Part shown: positions 6,970-12,804 of the stretch, piece by piece
How positions within the stretch are numbered: position 1 is the stretch's first letter
Layout of the letters: every line of letters starts with the position of its first letter
Assembly: GCA_900752285.1 (NCBI GenBank)
Contig: CAADUW010000159.1
Span: 1 to 12,804 of the forward strand
Length of the DNA: 12,804 bases
Reading direction: 5' to 3'
Source of the DNA: an uncultured Oscillospiraceae bacterium
Lineage (GTDB): Bacteria; Bacillota; Clostridia; Oscillospirales; Oscillospiraceae
Notes under the pieces: generated by a model
Seen by the model: only the letters and a program-made list of their open reading frames with translations
What the model was told of the DNA's origin: nothing
The model's database searches: none
Made by a program: the position numbers and the translations under genes

Positions 6970-7629
6970 ATGTCAATTTCTGTTGAGGTCTGGGGAGACT
7001 ACGCCTGCTTTTCCCGACCGGAGATGAAAACGGAACGGGTCAGCTATGACGTCATGACCCCATCCGCCGCCCGGGGGCTGCTGGAAAGCATCTACTGGCA
7101 TCCGGGAATGAAGTGGGTTATAGACCGGATCCACGTTTGTGCCCCCATCCGCTTTACCAACATCCGGCGCAACGAGGTCAAGGATACGATCAGCGCCCAG
7201 AAGATGAGGACCGTCATGAAAACCGGCGAGGAAATTTACCTGGCCACCCCGGACAGCATTCAGCAGCGGGCGGCCATGGTCCTGCGGGATGTCCGCTATG
7301 TGATCGACGCTCACTTTGAGATGACAGCCCGGGCAACGCCCACGGATAATCCCGGAAAATTTCAGGACATCATGCGCCGGCGCGTGGAAAAGGGGCAGTT
7401 TTATCATCAGCCCTGCTTCGGAGTCCGGGAATTTCCGGCCCACTTTGGCCCCTGCCCCCAGGTTCCGCCCTGCCCGGAGGAACTGCGGGGGGAGAAGGAT
7501 CTGGGATGGATGCTGCTGGATCTGGACTATTCCGACCCGGAAAACATCACGCCCCGCTTCTTCCGGGCAGCACTCCGGGACGGCATTCTGGAGGTTCCGC
7601 CCATGTACAGTCAGGAGGTGCGGCAATGA
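6970..7629 (+). CDS. cas5: Cas5c (Cas5d) pre-crRNA endoribonuclease
   Basis: A 219-residue Cas5 of subtype I-C. In this subtype Cas5 replaces Cas6: it cuts pre-crRNA at the base of the repeat hairpin and stays bound to the 5' handle in Cascade. Family features include the N-terminal EVWGDYACFSRPE strand, SAARGLLESIYWHP (32-45) and the C-terminal FGVREFPAHF region (150-159). Y42 sits in SIYW, as does the catalytic Tyr46 of Bacillus halodurans Cas5d. K130 in NPGKF appears to match its Lys116, while the neighbouring catalytic His position is F131 here; H146 is nearby. The ATG at 6970 is preceded by AAAGGAG (6956-6962) at 7 nt; an upstream GTG at 6934 overlaps the gap and lacks a site. The stop overlaps the cas8c start by 4 bp (ATGA). 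Confidence 0.95.
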   Translation: MSISVEVWGDYACFSRPEMKTERVSYDVMTPSAARGLLESIYWHPGMKWVIDRIHVCAPIRFTNIRRNEVKDTISAQKMRTVMKTGEEIYLATPDSIQQRAAMVLRDVRYVIDAHFEMTARATPTDNPGKFQDIMRRRVEKGQFYHQPCFGVREFPAHFGPCPQVPPCPEELRGEKDLGWMLLDLDYSDPENITPRFFRAALRDGILEVPPMYSQEVRQ

Positions 7630-9347
7630 TTCTGCAAGCGCTGACGCGGCTTTTTGAAGACCTTGTGCGGCAGGGGAAGCTGTCTGCGCCCGGATGGAGC
7701 AAAGCAAAAATCAGCTATGCCCTCTGTCTGGACAGGGATGGCACGCTTATGACCGTCATGCCTACCCAACACGAAGAGCAGACAGGAAAGAAAACCGTTC
7801 TGCGCCCCAATCTGCTCCTTCTTCCGTCCCCTGTAAAACGAACGGTCGGCGTTCTCCCTAATTTCCTGTGGGATAATTCCAGCTACCTGCTGGGTGTGGA
7901 CGAAAAGGGAAAGCCTGCCAGAAGCAGAGAATGCTTCGCGGAATGCCGCACCCTGCATCACGAACTGCTGGATGGTGTCAATACACCCGCAGCCAAAGCG
8001 ATCCTGTGCTTCTTTGATGGCTGGGATCCGGAGAAAGCCGATTCCTGTCCTGCCCTTGCGGATAGCCTTTCGGAGATTTTAAAGGGCGGCAATCTGACCT
8101 TTCAGGTCAGCGGCCTGTTTGCCGGGGAGGATCCTGCCATTCAGGCTGCATGGAATACCCACTACAACCGGGATAGCGGCGAACGGCAGCAATGTCTCGT
8201 TACCGGCAACATGGACGCACCCGAAGCGACGCACCCGGCTATCAAGGGCGTTTATGGCGCACAATCCAGCGGAGCCGCTATGGTTTCCTTCAACGCTCCC
8301 GCCTTTTGCTCCTATGGCAAGGAACAGAGTCTAAATGCCCCTGTTGGGAAACATGCCGCCTTTGCCTATACTTCGGCCCTGAACTATCTGCTTGCGGACA
8401 AGCCCAATGTGCACAGAATCGGCGATACTACCGTGGTCTGCTGGGCAGAGGGTGCCGATACCCAGTATACGGATTTTGCCGACTTTTCCCTGTTTGGCGA
8501 CGCACCTCCGGCGGGATGGACGGAAGATGACCTGCATGACGCGGTCAAGAAGCTTTCTCAGGGACTTCCCTGCAAGGAGTTGGCGCTGGATCCGGACCGT
8601 GCTTTCTACATTCTGGGACTTGCCCCCAATGCCGCCCGGCTGTCCGTCCGGTTCTTCTACCGGGATTCCTTTGGAAAGCTGATCCGAAATGTGAGCAGCC
8701 ACTACGGGCGGCTGGAAATCGTGGGCAGCTCCTTTAAAATGATGCCTCTGTGGGCGCTCCTTCGGGAAACCGCCAACCAGAACACCACGGACAAGGCCCC
8801 CTCTCCCGTTATGGCGGGTGCCACTGCCCGGGCGATTTTTACCGGCACCCGGTACCCGGCGTCTCTGCTGGAGGCCACCATGCTCCGGATCCGGGCGGAA
8901 CGGGAAATTACCCCGGGGCGCGCCGCGATCCTGAAAGCCTACTATCTGAAAAATTCCCATGAACAATGTCCGAAGGAGGTATTAACCGTGAGTCTGAACG
9001 AAAACAGCACCAACATTCCCTATACGCTGGGACGCCTGTTCGCTGTCTATGAAGAGGTGCAGGAGCGGGCAAATCCCGGAATCAATGCAACGATCCGGGA
9101 TAAATACTTCAATTCCGCATCCGCGACCCCTGCCGTCATTTTCCCGATTCTGGACAACCTCAGCATGAAGCATCTGCGCAAGCTGGATACCGGATCGCGG
9201 ATCGTCAAGGAAAATCAGATTGGCAAGCTGAAAAATGTGTTGGGAGAAAGCTATCCCACCCGGCTGAGCCTGCCGGAACAGGGTTCTTTCAATCTGGGCT
9301 ACTATCATCAGAAACAATTCCGCTATACCAAAAAGGAGGAAAAATAA
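7626..9347 (+). CDS. cas8c: Cas8c (Csd1) large Cascade subunit
   Basis: A 573-residue Cas8c/Csd1, the subtype-defining large subunit of type I-C Cascade. It recognises the PAM and helps open target DNA. I recognise it from its place between cas5c and cas7c, its size, and family-like segments: the MILQALTRLFEDL start, the SYALCLDRDG strand, and a middle region around VKGVYGAQSSGAAMVSFNA-like text followed by SYGKEQSLNAPV. The start is the ATG at 7626, overlapping the cas5c stop, with AGGAGGTG at 7613-7620. Reading frame is open upstream within cas5c, but without a better start. The last 119 codons also form a separate protein, Cas11c, from an internal GTG. The stop TAA directly abuts the cas7c ATG. 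Confidence 0.95.
   Translation: MILQALTRLFEDLVRQGKLSAPGWSKAKISYALCLDRDGTLMTVMPTQHEEQTGKKTVLRPNLLLLPSPVKRTVGVLPNFLWDNSSYLLGVDEKGKPARSRECFAECRTLHHELLDGVNTPAAKAILCFFDGWDPEKADSCPALADSLSEILKGGNLTFQVSGLFAGEDPAIQAAWNTHYNRDSGERQQCLVTGNMDAPEATHPAIKGVYGAQSSGAAMVSFNAPAFCSYGKEQSLNAPVGKHAAFAYTSALNYLLADKPNVHRIGDTTVVCWAEGADTQYTDFADFSLFGDAPPAGWTEDDLHDAVKKLSQGLPCKELALDPDRAFYILGLAPNAARLSVRFFYRDSFGKLIRNVSSHYGRLEIVGSSFKMMPLWALLRETANQNTTDKAPSPVMAGATARAIFTGTRYPASLLEATMLRIRAEREITPGRAAILKAYYLKNSHEQCPKEVLTVSLNENSTNIPYTLGRLFAVYEEVQERANPGINATIRDKYFNSASATPAVIFPILDNLSMKHLRKLDTGSRIVKENQIGKLKNVLGESYPTRLSLPEQGSFNLGYYHQKQFRYTKKEEK
8973..8990 (+). promoter_or_regulatory. Internal ribosome binding site and GTG start for cas11c
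   Basis: Inside cas8c, AAGGAGGT (8973-8980) is a full anti-16S match placed 7 nt before a GTG (8988-8990) that lies exactly in the cas8c frame (codon 455). It is as strong as the site before cas7c. This decides the start of the internally translated small subunit. Confidence 0.85.
8988..9347 (+). CDS. cas11c: Cas11c small Cascade subunit, internal to cas8c
   Basis: A 119-residue protein made from an in-frame internal start within cas8c, sharing its stop codon. It is known that several Cascade types lacking a separate cas11 gene, including type I-C, make the small subunit by internal translation of the cas8 3' end; Cas11 subunits line the belly of the complex and stabilise the R-loop. Here the evidence is direct at the DNA level: a perfect AAGGAGGT 7 nt before an in-frame GTG, and a product length of about 120 residues as expected. 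The sequence (SLNENSTNIPYTLGRLFAVY onward) is predicted largely helical and ends in a lysine-rich tail (YTKKEEK), fitting nucleic-acid contact. The start would be read as formyl-Met in place of Val455. Automatic annotation would normally miss it. Confidence 0.85.
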   Translation: MSLNENSTNIPYTLGRLFAVYEEVQERANPGINATIRDKYFNSASATPAVIFPILDNLSMKHLRKLDTGSRIVKENQIGKLKNVLGESYPTRLSLPEQGSFNLGYYHQKQFRYTKKEEK

Positions 9348-10235
9348 ATGAGTGCCATTCAAAACCGCTATGAGTTCGTGATTTTCTTCGATGTGGAAAA
9401 CGGAAATCCCAACGGAGATCCGGACGCCGGCAATATGCCCCGGATCGACCCGGAAACCGGCTACGGTCTGGTTACGGATGTCTGCCTGAAACGGAAGATC
9501 CGCAATTACGTGGAGACCGTGAAGGAAGATGTGCCGGGCTACCGCATTTACGTCAAGGATGGGGTACCTCTGAACCGCAGTGACAAGGAAGCCTGTACCT
9601 ATCTCGGCGTGGATGCGGATAAGCTGAAGGAGGCAAAGAAAAAGGACGCGGATCTGGATGTGAAGATCCGGAACTTCATGTGTGAGAACTTCTTTGACAT
9701 CCGGACCTTCGGCGCGGTGATGACCACCTTTGTCAAGGGCGCGCTGAACTGCGGACAGGTCCGGGGACCCGTGCAGCTGGGATTTGCCCGCAGCGTAGAT
9801 CCCATTGTTCCGCAGGAAGTCACCATTACCCGGGTCGCCATTACCACGGAGGCCGATGCCGAGAAAAAAGGAACGGAAATGGGCAGAAAGTACATTGTTC
9901 CCTATGGCCTGTACCGGGCAGAGGGCTTCGTCTCCGCAAATCTTGCCCGGAAAACCACCGGATTTTCCGAGGATGACCTGAATCTGCTGTGGCAGGCAAT
10001 CCTCAACATGTTCGAGCTGGATCATGCTGCGGCGCGGGGCAAAATGGCAGTGCGGGAGCTGATCGTATTCCGCCACGATTCCGAGCTGGGCAATGCCCCC
10101 GCATGGAAGCTGTTTGAACTGGTAAAGGCGGAACGGAAAGAGAATGTTCTGACACCCAGAGCCTACTCCGACTACCGGATTCGGGTGGAGGAAGAGAATC
10201 TGCCAGAGGGCGTTACCTGTACGCGTATGGGGTGA
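9348..10235 (+). CDS. cas7: Cas7c (Csd2) Cascade backbone subunit
   Basis: A 295-residue Cas7 of the Csd2 type; several copies polymerise along the crRNA spacer to form the Cascade backbone. The family signature NGNPNGDPDAGNMPR (18-32) is intact, followed by the conserved LVTDVCLKRKIRNYV segment (41-55). Later motifs are FDIRTFGAV and GPVQLGFARSVDPI, which belong to the RAMP/RRM-like core. Length is normal for Csd2. The ATG directly follows the cas8c stop with no gap, and AAAAGGAGG at 9331-9339 lies 8 nt upstream. The stop codon TGA overlaps the cas4 GTG start by 4 bp. High expression relative to neighbours would be expected because of complex stoichiometry, and the strong binding site agrees with that. 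Confidence 0.97.
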   Translation: MSAIQNRYEFVIFFDVENGNPNGDPDAGNMPRIDPETGYGLVTDVCLKRKIRNYVETVKEDVPGYRIYVKDGVPLNRSDKEACTYLGVDADKLKEAKKKDADLDVKIRNFMCENFFDIRTFGAVMTTFVKGALNCGQVRGPVQLGFARSVDPIVPQEVTITRVAITTEADAEKKGTEMGRKYIVPYGLYRAEGFVSANLARKTTGFSEDDLNLLWQAILNMFELDHAAARGKMAVRELIVFRHDSELGNAPAWKLFELVKAERKENVLTPRAYSDYRIRVEEENLPEGVTCTRMG

Positions 10236-10894
10236 CCTGGAACGAGGAGGACTATCTCCAGTTGTCCGGTTTGCAGCACTTCGTTTTCTGCCGCCGGCAG
10301 TGGGCCCTCATCCATATTGAGCACCAGTGGGCGGAGAACTTCCGGACGATCGACGGGGCGGCCTTTCATGAGAATGCCCACAATACCGGGTTTCAGGAAA
10401 GCCGGGGAGACCGGTTCATTACCCGGGGCGTCAGCGTCTGCTCTTCGGAGTTGGGAGTCTCCGGGCAATGCGACGTGCTGGAATATCACCGGGGCAGTAC
10501 CGGGATCCCCATCGCGGGGAAGGACGGACTGTGGCAGCCCTATCCGGTGGAGTACAAGCGGGGCAGTCCCCGGGAGGATACCGGAGACACCCTGCAGCTG
10601 TGCGGGCAGGCCATGTGTCTGGAGTCCATGCTTTGCTGCGACATTCCGGAGGGAGCGCTCTATTACGGAGAAGTCCGGCGGCGGGAGAAAGTCGCCTTCA
10701 CACCGGAACTCCGAAATCAGGTCCGCCAGATGCTTGCCGAAATGCACGAGCTGTACCGCCGGGGCTACACGCCGAAGGTCAAACCAACAAAGTCCTGCAA
10801 CGCCTGTTCCATGAAGGATCTGTGTCTGCCCAGGCTGATGAAGACCCGTTCCGTTTCTGCCTATCTGCGGGAGGCTATGGAGGAAACGCCATGA
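10232..10894 (+). CDS. cas4: Cas4 RecB-like nuclease (adaptation)
   Basis: A 220-residue Cas4 that helps Cas1-Cas2 choose and trim prespacers so that they carry a correct PAM. It has all four iron-sulfur cysteines: C20 and the C-terminal cluster C189, C192, C198. It also has RecB-type nuclease residues: H46, D81 in GQCDVLEYH, E107-x-K109 in YPVEYKR, and Q122/Q126 in LQLCGQ. The start is a GTG overlapping the cas7c stop (GTGA). There is no good ribosome binding site at normal distance, so translation probably depends on coupling with cas7c. The predicted N-terminus TWNEEDYLQLSGLQHF looks like a complete Cas4. Its end overlaps the cas1 ATG by 4 bp. Confidence 0.95.
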   Translation: MTWNEEDYLQLSGLQHFVFCRRQWALIHIEHQWAENFRTIDGAAFHENAHNTGFQESRGDRFITRGVSVCSSELGVSGQCDVLEYHRGSTGIPIAGKDGLWQPYPVEYKRGSPREDTGDTLQLCGQAMCLESMLCCDIPEGALYYGEVRRREKVAFTPELRNQVRQMLAEMHELYRRGYTPKVKPTKSCNACSMKDLCLPRLMKTRSVSAYLREAMEETP

Positions 10895-11922
10895 AGCAGC
10901 TGCTCAACACCCTGTTTGTGACCTCAGAGGATATTTACCTGTCGCTGGAGGGAGAAAACGTACTGGCCAACCGGGAAAAAACGGTGATTGCCCGTTACCC
11001 GCTGCATACCCTGCAATCCATCGTTACCTTTTCCTATTCCGGTGCTTCCCCCGCCCTCATGGGGGCCTGCGCCGAAAAGGGAATCGGGCTGGCATTCTGT
11101 ACGCCCCGTGGGCGGTTTCTTGCCCGGGTCTGTGGGGAAGCCAATGGAAATGTGCTGCTTCGGCGGGTACAGTACCGGATCGCCGATGAGCCAACTGCCT
11201 GCTGCGGCATTGCCCGCACCATGATCTTCGGAAAACTGAGCAACAGTGCCGCCAGCATCCAGCGCACGCTGCGGGATCACGCGCCTCGAGTGCAGGACTG
11301 CGGGCTGGAGAAAGTCGCCTCCGACATCCGGGGCCTCCTTCCCCAGGTACTGACCGTCTCTGACCCGGACAGTCTGCGGGGGCTGGAGGGAACCGGGGCC
11401 ACCGCCTATTTCGGCGTGTTCGACGCCATGCTGCTGAACCGGAAAGAGGATTTCTTTTTTCGGGGACGCAGCCGCCGTCCGCCGCTGGACCGGGTCAATG
11501 CCATGCTGTCCTTTGCCTACAGCCTGCTTGCTCACGATTGTGCCAGCGCGCTGGAAAGTGTGGGACTGGATTCCTATGTGGGCTTCCTGCACCGGGATCG
11601 CCCGGGACGGCAGTCCCTTGCGCTGGATCTGATGGAGGAACTGCGCCCCTGTATGGCGGATCGCTTTGTGCTGACGCTGGTGAATAACCGGATGATCCGG
11701 CCGGAGGATTTTCAGATGCAGGACAGCGGCGCAGTACTGCTCACCGATGATGGACGGAAGAAATTTCTAAAAAGCTGGCAAGAGCGGAAGCGGGATACGC
11801 TGACTCATCCCTATCTGGGTGAAAAGCTGTGCTGGGGCATGATCCCCTATGTGCAGGCGCTGCTGCTTGCCCGGTATATTCGCGGGGACCTGGAGGCTTA
11901 TCCACCCTTTTTATGGAAGTGA
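10891..11922 (+). CDS. cas1: Cas1 integrase (type I-C)
   Basis: A 343-residue Cas1, the catalytic subunit of the Cas1-Cas2 integrase that inserts new spacers next to the leader. The metal-binding triad is visible as E166 in GLEGTGATAYFG, H234 in GFLHRDRPGRQSL, and D246 with E249 in ALDLMEELRP. The N-terminal beta-rich dimerisation domain (LFVTSEDIYLSLEGENV onward) and the helical C-terminal domain are complete. The ATG overlaps the cas4 stop, with GGAGG at 10879-10883 placed 7 nt upstream. An open frame extends into cas4 but is only overlap. With intact cas4 and cas2 beside it, the adaptation module should be functional. Confidence 0.97.
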   Translation: MKQLLNTLFVTSEDIYLSLEGENVLANREKTVIARYPLHTLQSIVTFSYSGASPALMGACAEKGIGLAFCTPRGRFLARVCGEANGNVLLRRVQYRIADEPTACCGIARTMIFGKLSNSAASIQRTLRDHAPRVQDCGLEKVASDIRGLLPQVLTVSDPDSLRGLEGTGATAYFGVFDAMLLNRKEDFFFRGRSRRPPLDRVNAMLSFAYSLLAHDCASALESVGLDSYVGFLHRDRPGRQSLALDLMEELRPCMADRFVLTLVNNRMIRPEDFQMQDSGAVLLTDDGRKKFLKSWQERKRDTLTHPYLGEKLCWGMIPYVQALLLARYIRGDLEAYPPFLWK

Positions 11923-11926
11923 CGGT

Positions 11927-12217
11927 ATGCTGGTTCTGATTACTTATGATGTCAATACGGAGGACGCCGCGGGCCGGAAGCGGCTGCGGCAGATCGCCAA
12001 AAAGTGCGTGGACTACGGACAGCGGGTGCAGAATTCCGTATTTGAGTGCCTGCTGGACGCCGGGCAGTGCAGACTTTTGCAGGCAAAGCTTCTGGCGATC
12101 ATGGATCCGAAGAAGGACAGTCTCCGCTTTTACTATCTGGGGAATCAGTACGAGAAAAAGGTGGAGCATTTCGGCCGAAAGGAAACCTATATGCCGGAAG
12201 CACCCCTGATTCTCTGA
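11927..12217 (+). CDS. cas2: Cas2 adaptation subunit
   Basis: A 96-residue Cas2 of the ferredoxin-like fold, the dimer that bridges two Cas1 dimers in the spacer integrase. It has the opening strand MLVLITYDVNT with D8, the GQRVQNSVFE motif (31-40) and a C-terminal strand ending LGNQYEKKVEHFG. Length is typical. The ATG at 11927 lies 4 nt after the cas1 stop; the upstream sequence GGAAGTGA is a poor binding site, so coupling with cas1 is likely. An in-frame extension back to 11849 would read through the end of cas1 and adds nothing family-like. It is the last gene before the leader. Confidence 0.96.
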   Translation: MLVLITYDVNTEDAAGRKRLRQIAKKCVDYGQRVQNSVFECLLDAGQCRLLQAKLLAIMDPKKDSLRFYYLGNQYEKKVEHFGRKETYMPEAPLIL

Positions 12218-12389
12218 TTGCGAAGTCCCGGTAAACAGAAAATCCCCGGAAGGTTCGCACGGCTTTTCGAACGCTGTTTCCCGCCTGATTCGCCGGAAGC
12301 GGCCCATGCGGAAAGCCCAATTTCCCGAAAATGCGCAAAAATTATATACCTTCGCCAAAGATGTGCACCCAAAACTGTGCATCTTTGCT
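12218..12389 (+). promoter_or_regulatory. CRISPR leader
   Basis: The 172 bp between cas2 and the first repeat hold no gene. They become AT-rich towards the array and include TATATA (12343-12348), a likely -10 for the pre-crRNA with a predicted start near 12355; the -35 (TTTCCC around 12321-12326) is poor. Small inverted repeats are GTTCG/CGAAC around 12253-12272 and GGAAA/TTTCC around 12311-12326. No terminator with a T-run follows cas2, so the cas transcript may also run into the array. Confidence 0.75.
12356..12387 (+). other. Leader-end hairpin abutting the first repeat
   Basis: CAAAGATG-tg-CAC (12356-12368) pairs with GTGCATCTTTG (12377-12387): 11 base pairs with a 2-nt bulge and an 8-nt loop, ending 2 bp before the first repeat. 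It has no following T-run, so it is not a terminator. It could be a site that guides integration or protects the 5' end of pre-crRNA; this is inference. Confidence 0.5.
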
Positions 12390-12804
12390 GTCGCTCCCCC
12401 CACGGGGAGCGTGGATTGAAATTGCGAGCATTGTGTTGTCCTCCTTGTTCTGTGTTGTCGCTCCCCCCACGGGGAGCGTGGATTGAAATCGAGACAATAA
12501 AGTTCGAAATCAGTCCGATTAGGCGTCGCTCCCCCCACGGGGAGCGTGGATTGAAATCCCTGCCCCCGGCGGTCCTGCTGGTGGTACTTCCGTCGCTCCC
12601 CCCACGGGGAGCGTGGATTGAAATGATGGTTTGCCCGCTGAGCTGCGCGCCCAGTTTGGTCGCTCCCCCCACGGGGAGCGTGGATTGAAATTCGGCAGCT
12701 TCGATCGGGTCTAGCTTAGGATCAGGTCGCTCCCCCCACGGGGAGCGTGGATTGAAATAGTCTCGGGCACCCATGCGGACTGGGTATTTTCGGTCGCTCC
12801 CCCC
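12390..12804 (+). CRISPR. Type I-C CRISPR array, continuing past the window
   Basis: Six complete, identical 33-nt repeats start at 12390, 12457, 12525, 12592, 12659 and 12726; a seventh begins at 12793 and is cut at 12804. Each opens GTCGCTCC and closes TGGATTGAAAT. Repeat positions 3-10 and 15-22 form a perfect 8-bp stem around the loop CCAC. Cutting at its 3' base would leave the 11-nt handle TGGATTGAAAT, as known for Cas5c. Spacers are 12423-12456, 12490-12524, 12558-12591, 12625-12658, 12692-12725 and 12759-12792, with lengths 34, 35, 34, 34, 34, 34. All six are different. Orientation follows from the leader, the hairpin and the handle: transcription is plus strand, and the newest spacer is at 12423. 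Confidence 0.99.

Noticed and set aside
8982..10076. Minus-strand open frame across the cas8c-cas7c junction.
   Set aside because: Shadow frame spanning two well-supported plus-strand genes with strong start signals.
12187..12774. Open frames on both strands running through the CRISPR array.
   Set aside because: They arise because repeats and spacers happen to lack stops; repeated motifs in the products simply mirror the repeat unit.

Overview
The window looks like a chromosomal segment of a gut-type Clostridia bacterium (Oscillospiraceae/Ruminococcaceae-like Firmicute). The reasons are moderately high GC, strong AAGGAGG-type ribosome binding sites before almost every gene, sigma-A-like promoters with 17-bp spacers, and protein families common in that group. 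The species cannot be named from the sequence alone.

Layout. Bases 1-192 are an upstream non-coding stretch with a promoter. Bases 193-1803 encode a Na+/phosphate cotransporter with a C-terminal PhoU-like domain. Bases 1804-2149 hold no convincing gene: they are a palindrome-rich, repeat-like intergenic block ending in a long hairpin/terminator. Bases 2150-2968 (minus strand) encode a NudC-type Nudix hydrolase with a zinc ribbon. A divergent promoter region follows, then 3259-4563 encodes a PLP-dependent aspartate-type aminotransferase closed by a clear intrinsic terminator (4576-4613).

Bases 4614-12804 are a complete type I-C CRISPR-Cas locus in canonical order: cas3 - cas5c - cas8c (with an internally initiated cas11c) - cas7c - cas4 - cas1 - cas2 - leader - CRISPR array. 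The genes from cas5c to cas2 are overlapping or nearly abutting, which indicates one translationally coupled transcript. cas3 is separated from cas5c by 75 bp and may share or precede the same transcript. Cas5c should process the pre-crRNA. Cas5c, Cas7c, Cas8c and Cas11c should form Cascade, and Cas3 (HD nuclease plus helicase) should degrade the target. Cas4, Cas1 and Cas2 should add spacers at the leader end. The array has six full identical 33-nt repeats with 34-35-nt spacers, and a seventh repeat is cut by the window edge.

The system itself is a known subtype, and I do not see a wholly new system. The points most worth following up are: the very strong in-frame ribosome binding site and GTG start that define Cas11c inside cas8c; a 22-bp near-perfect palindrome overlapping the probable cas3 promoter (candidate operator with no regulator encoded nearby); a hairpin joining the leader to the first repeat; a Cas5c active site with Lys-Phe where the studied Bacillus halodurans protein has Lys-His; and a newest spacer that, read in reverse, contains a ribosome binding site plus ATG.
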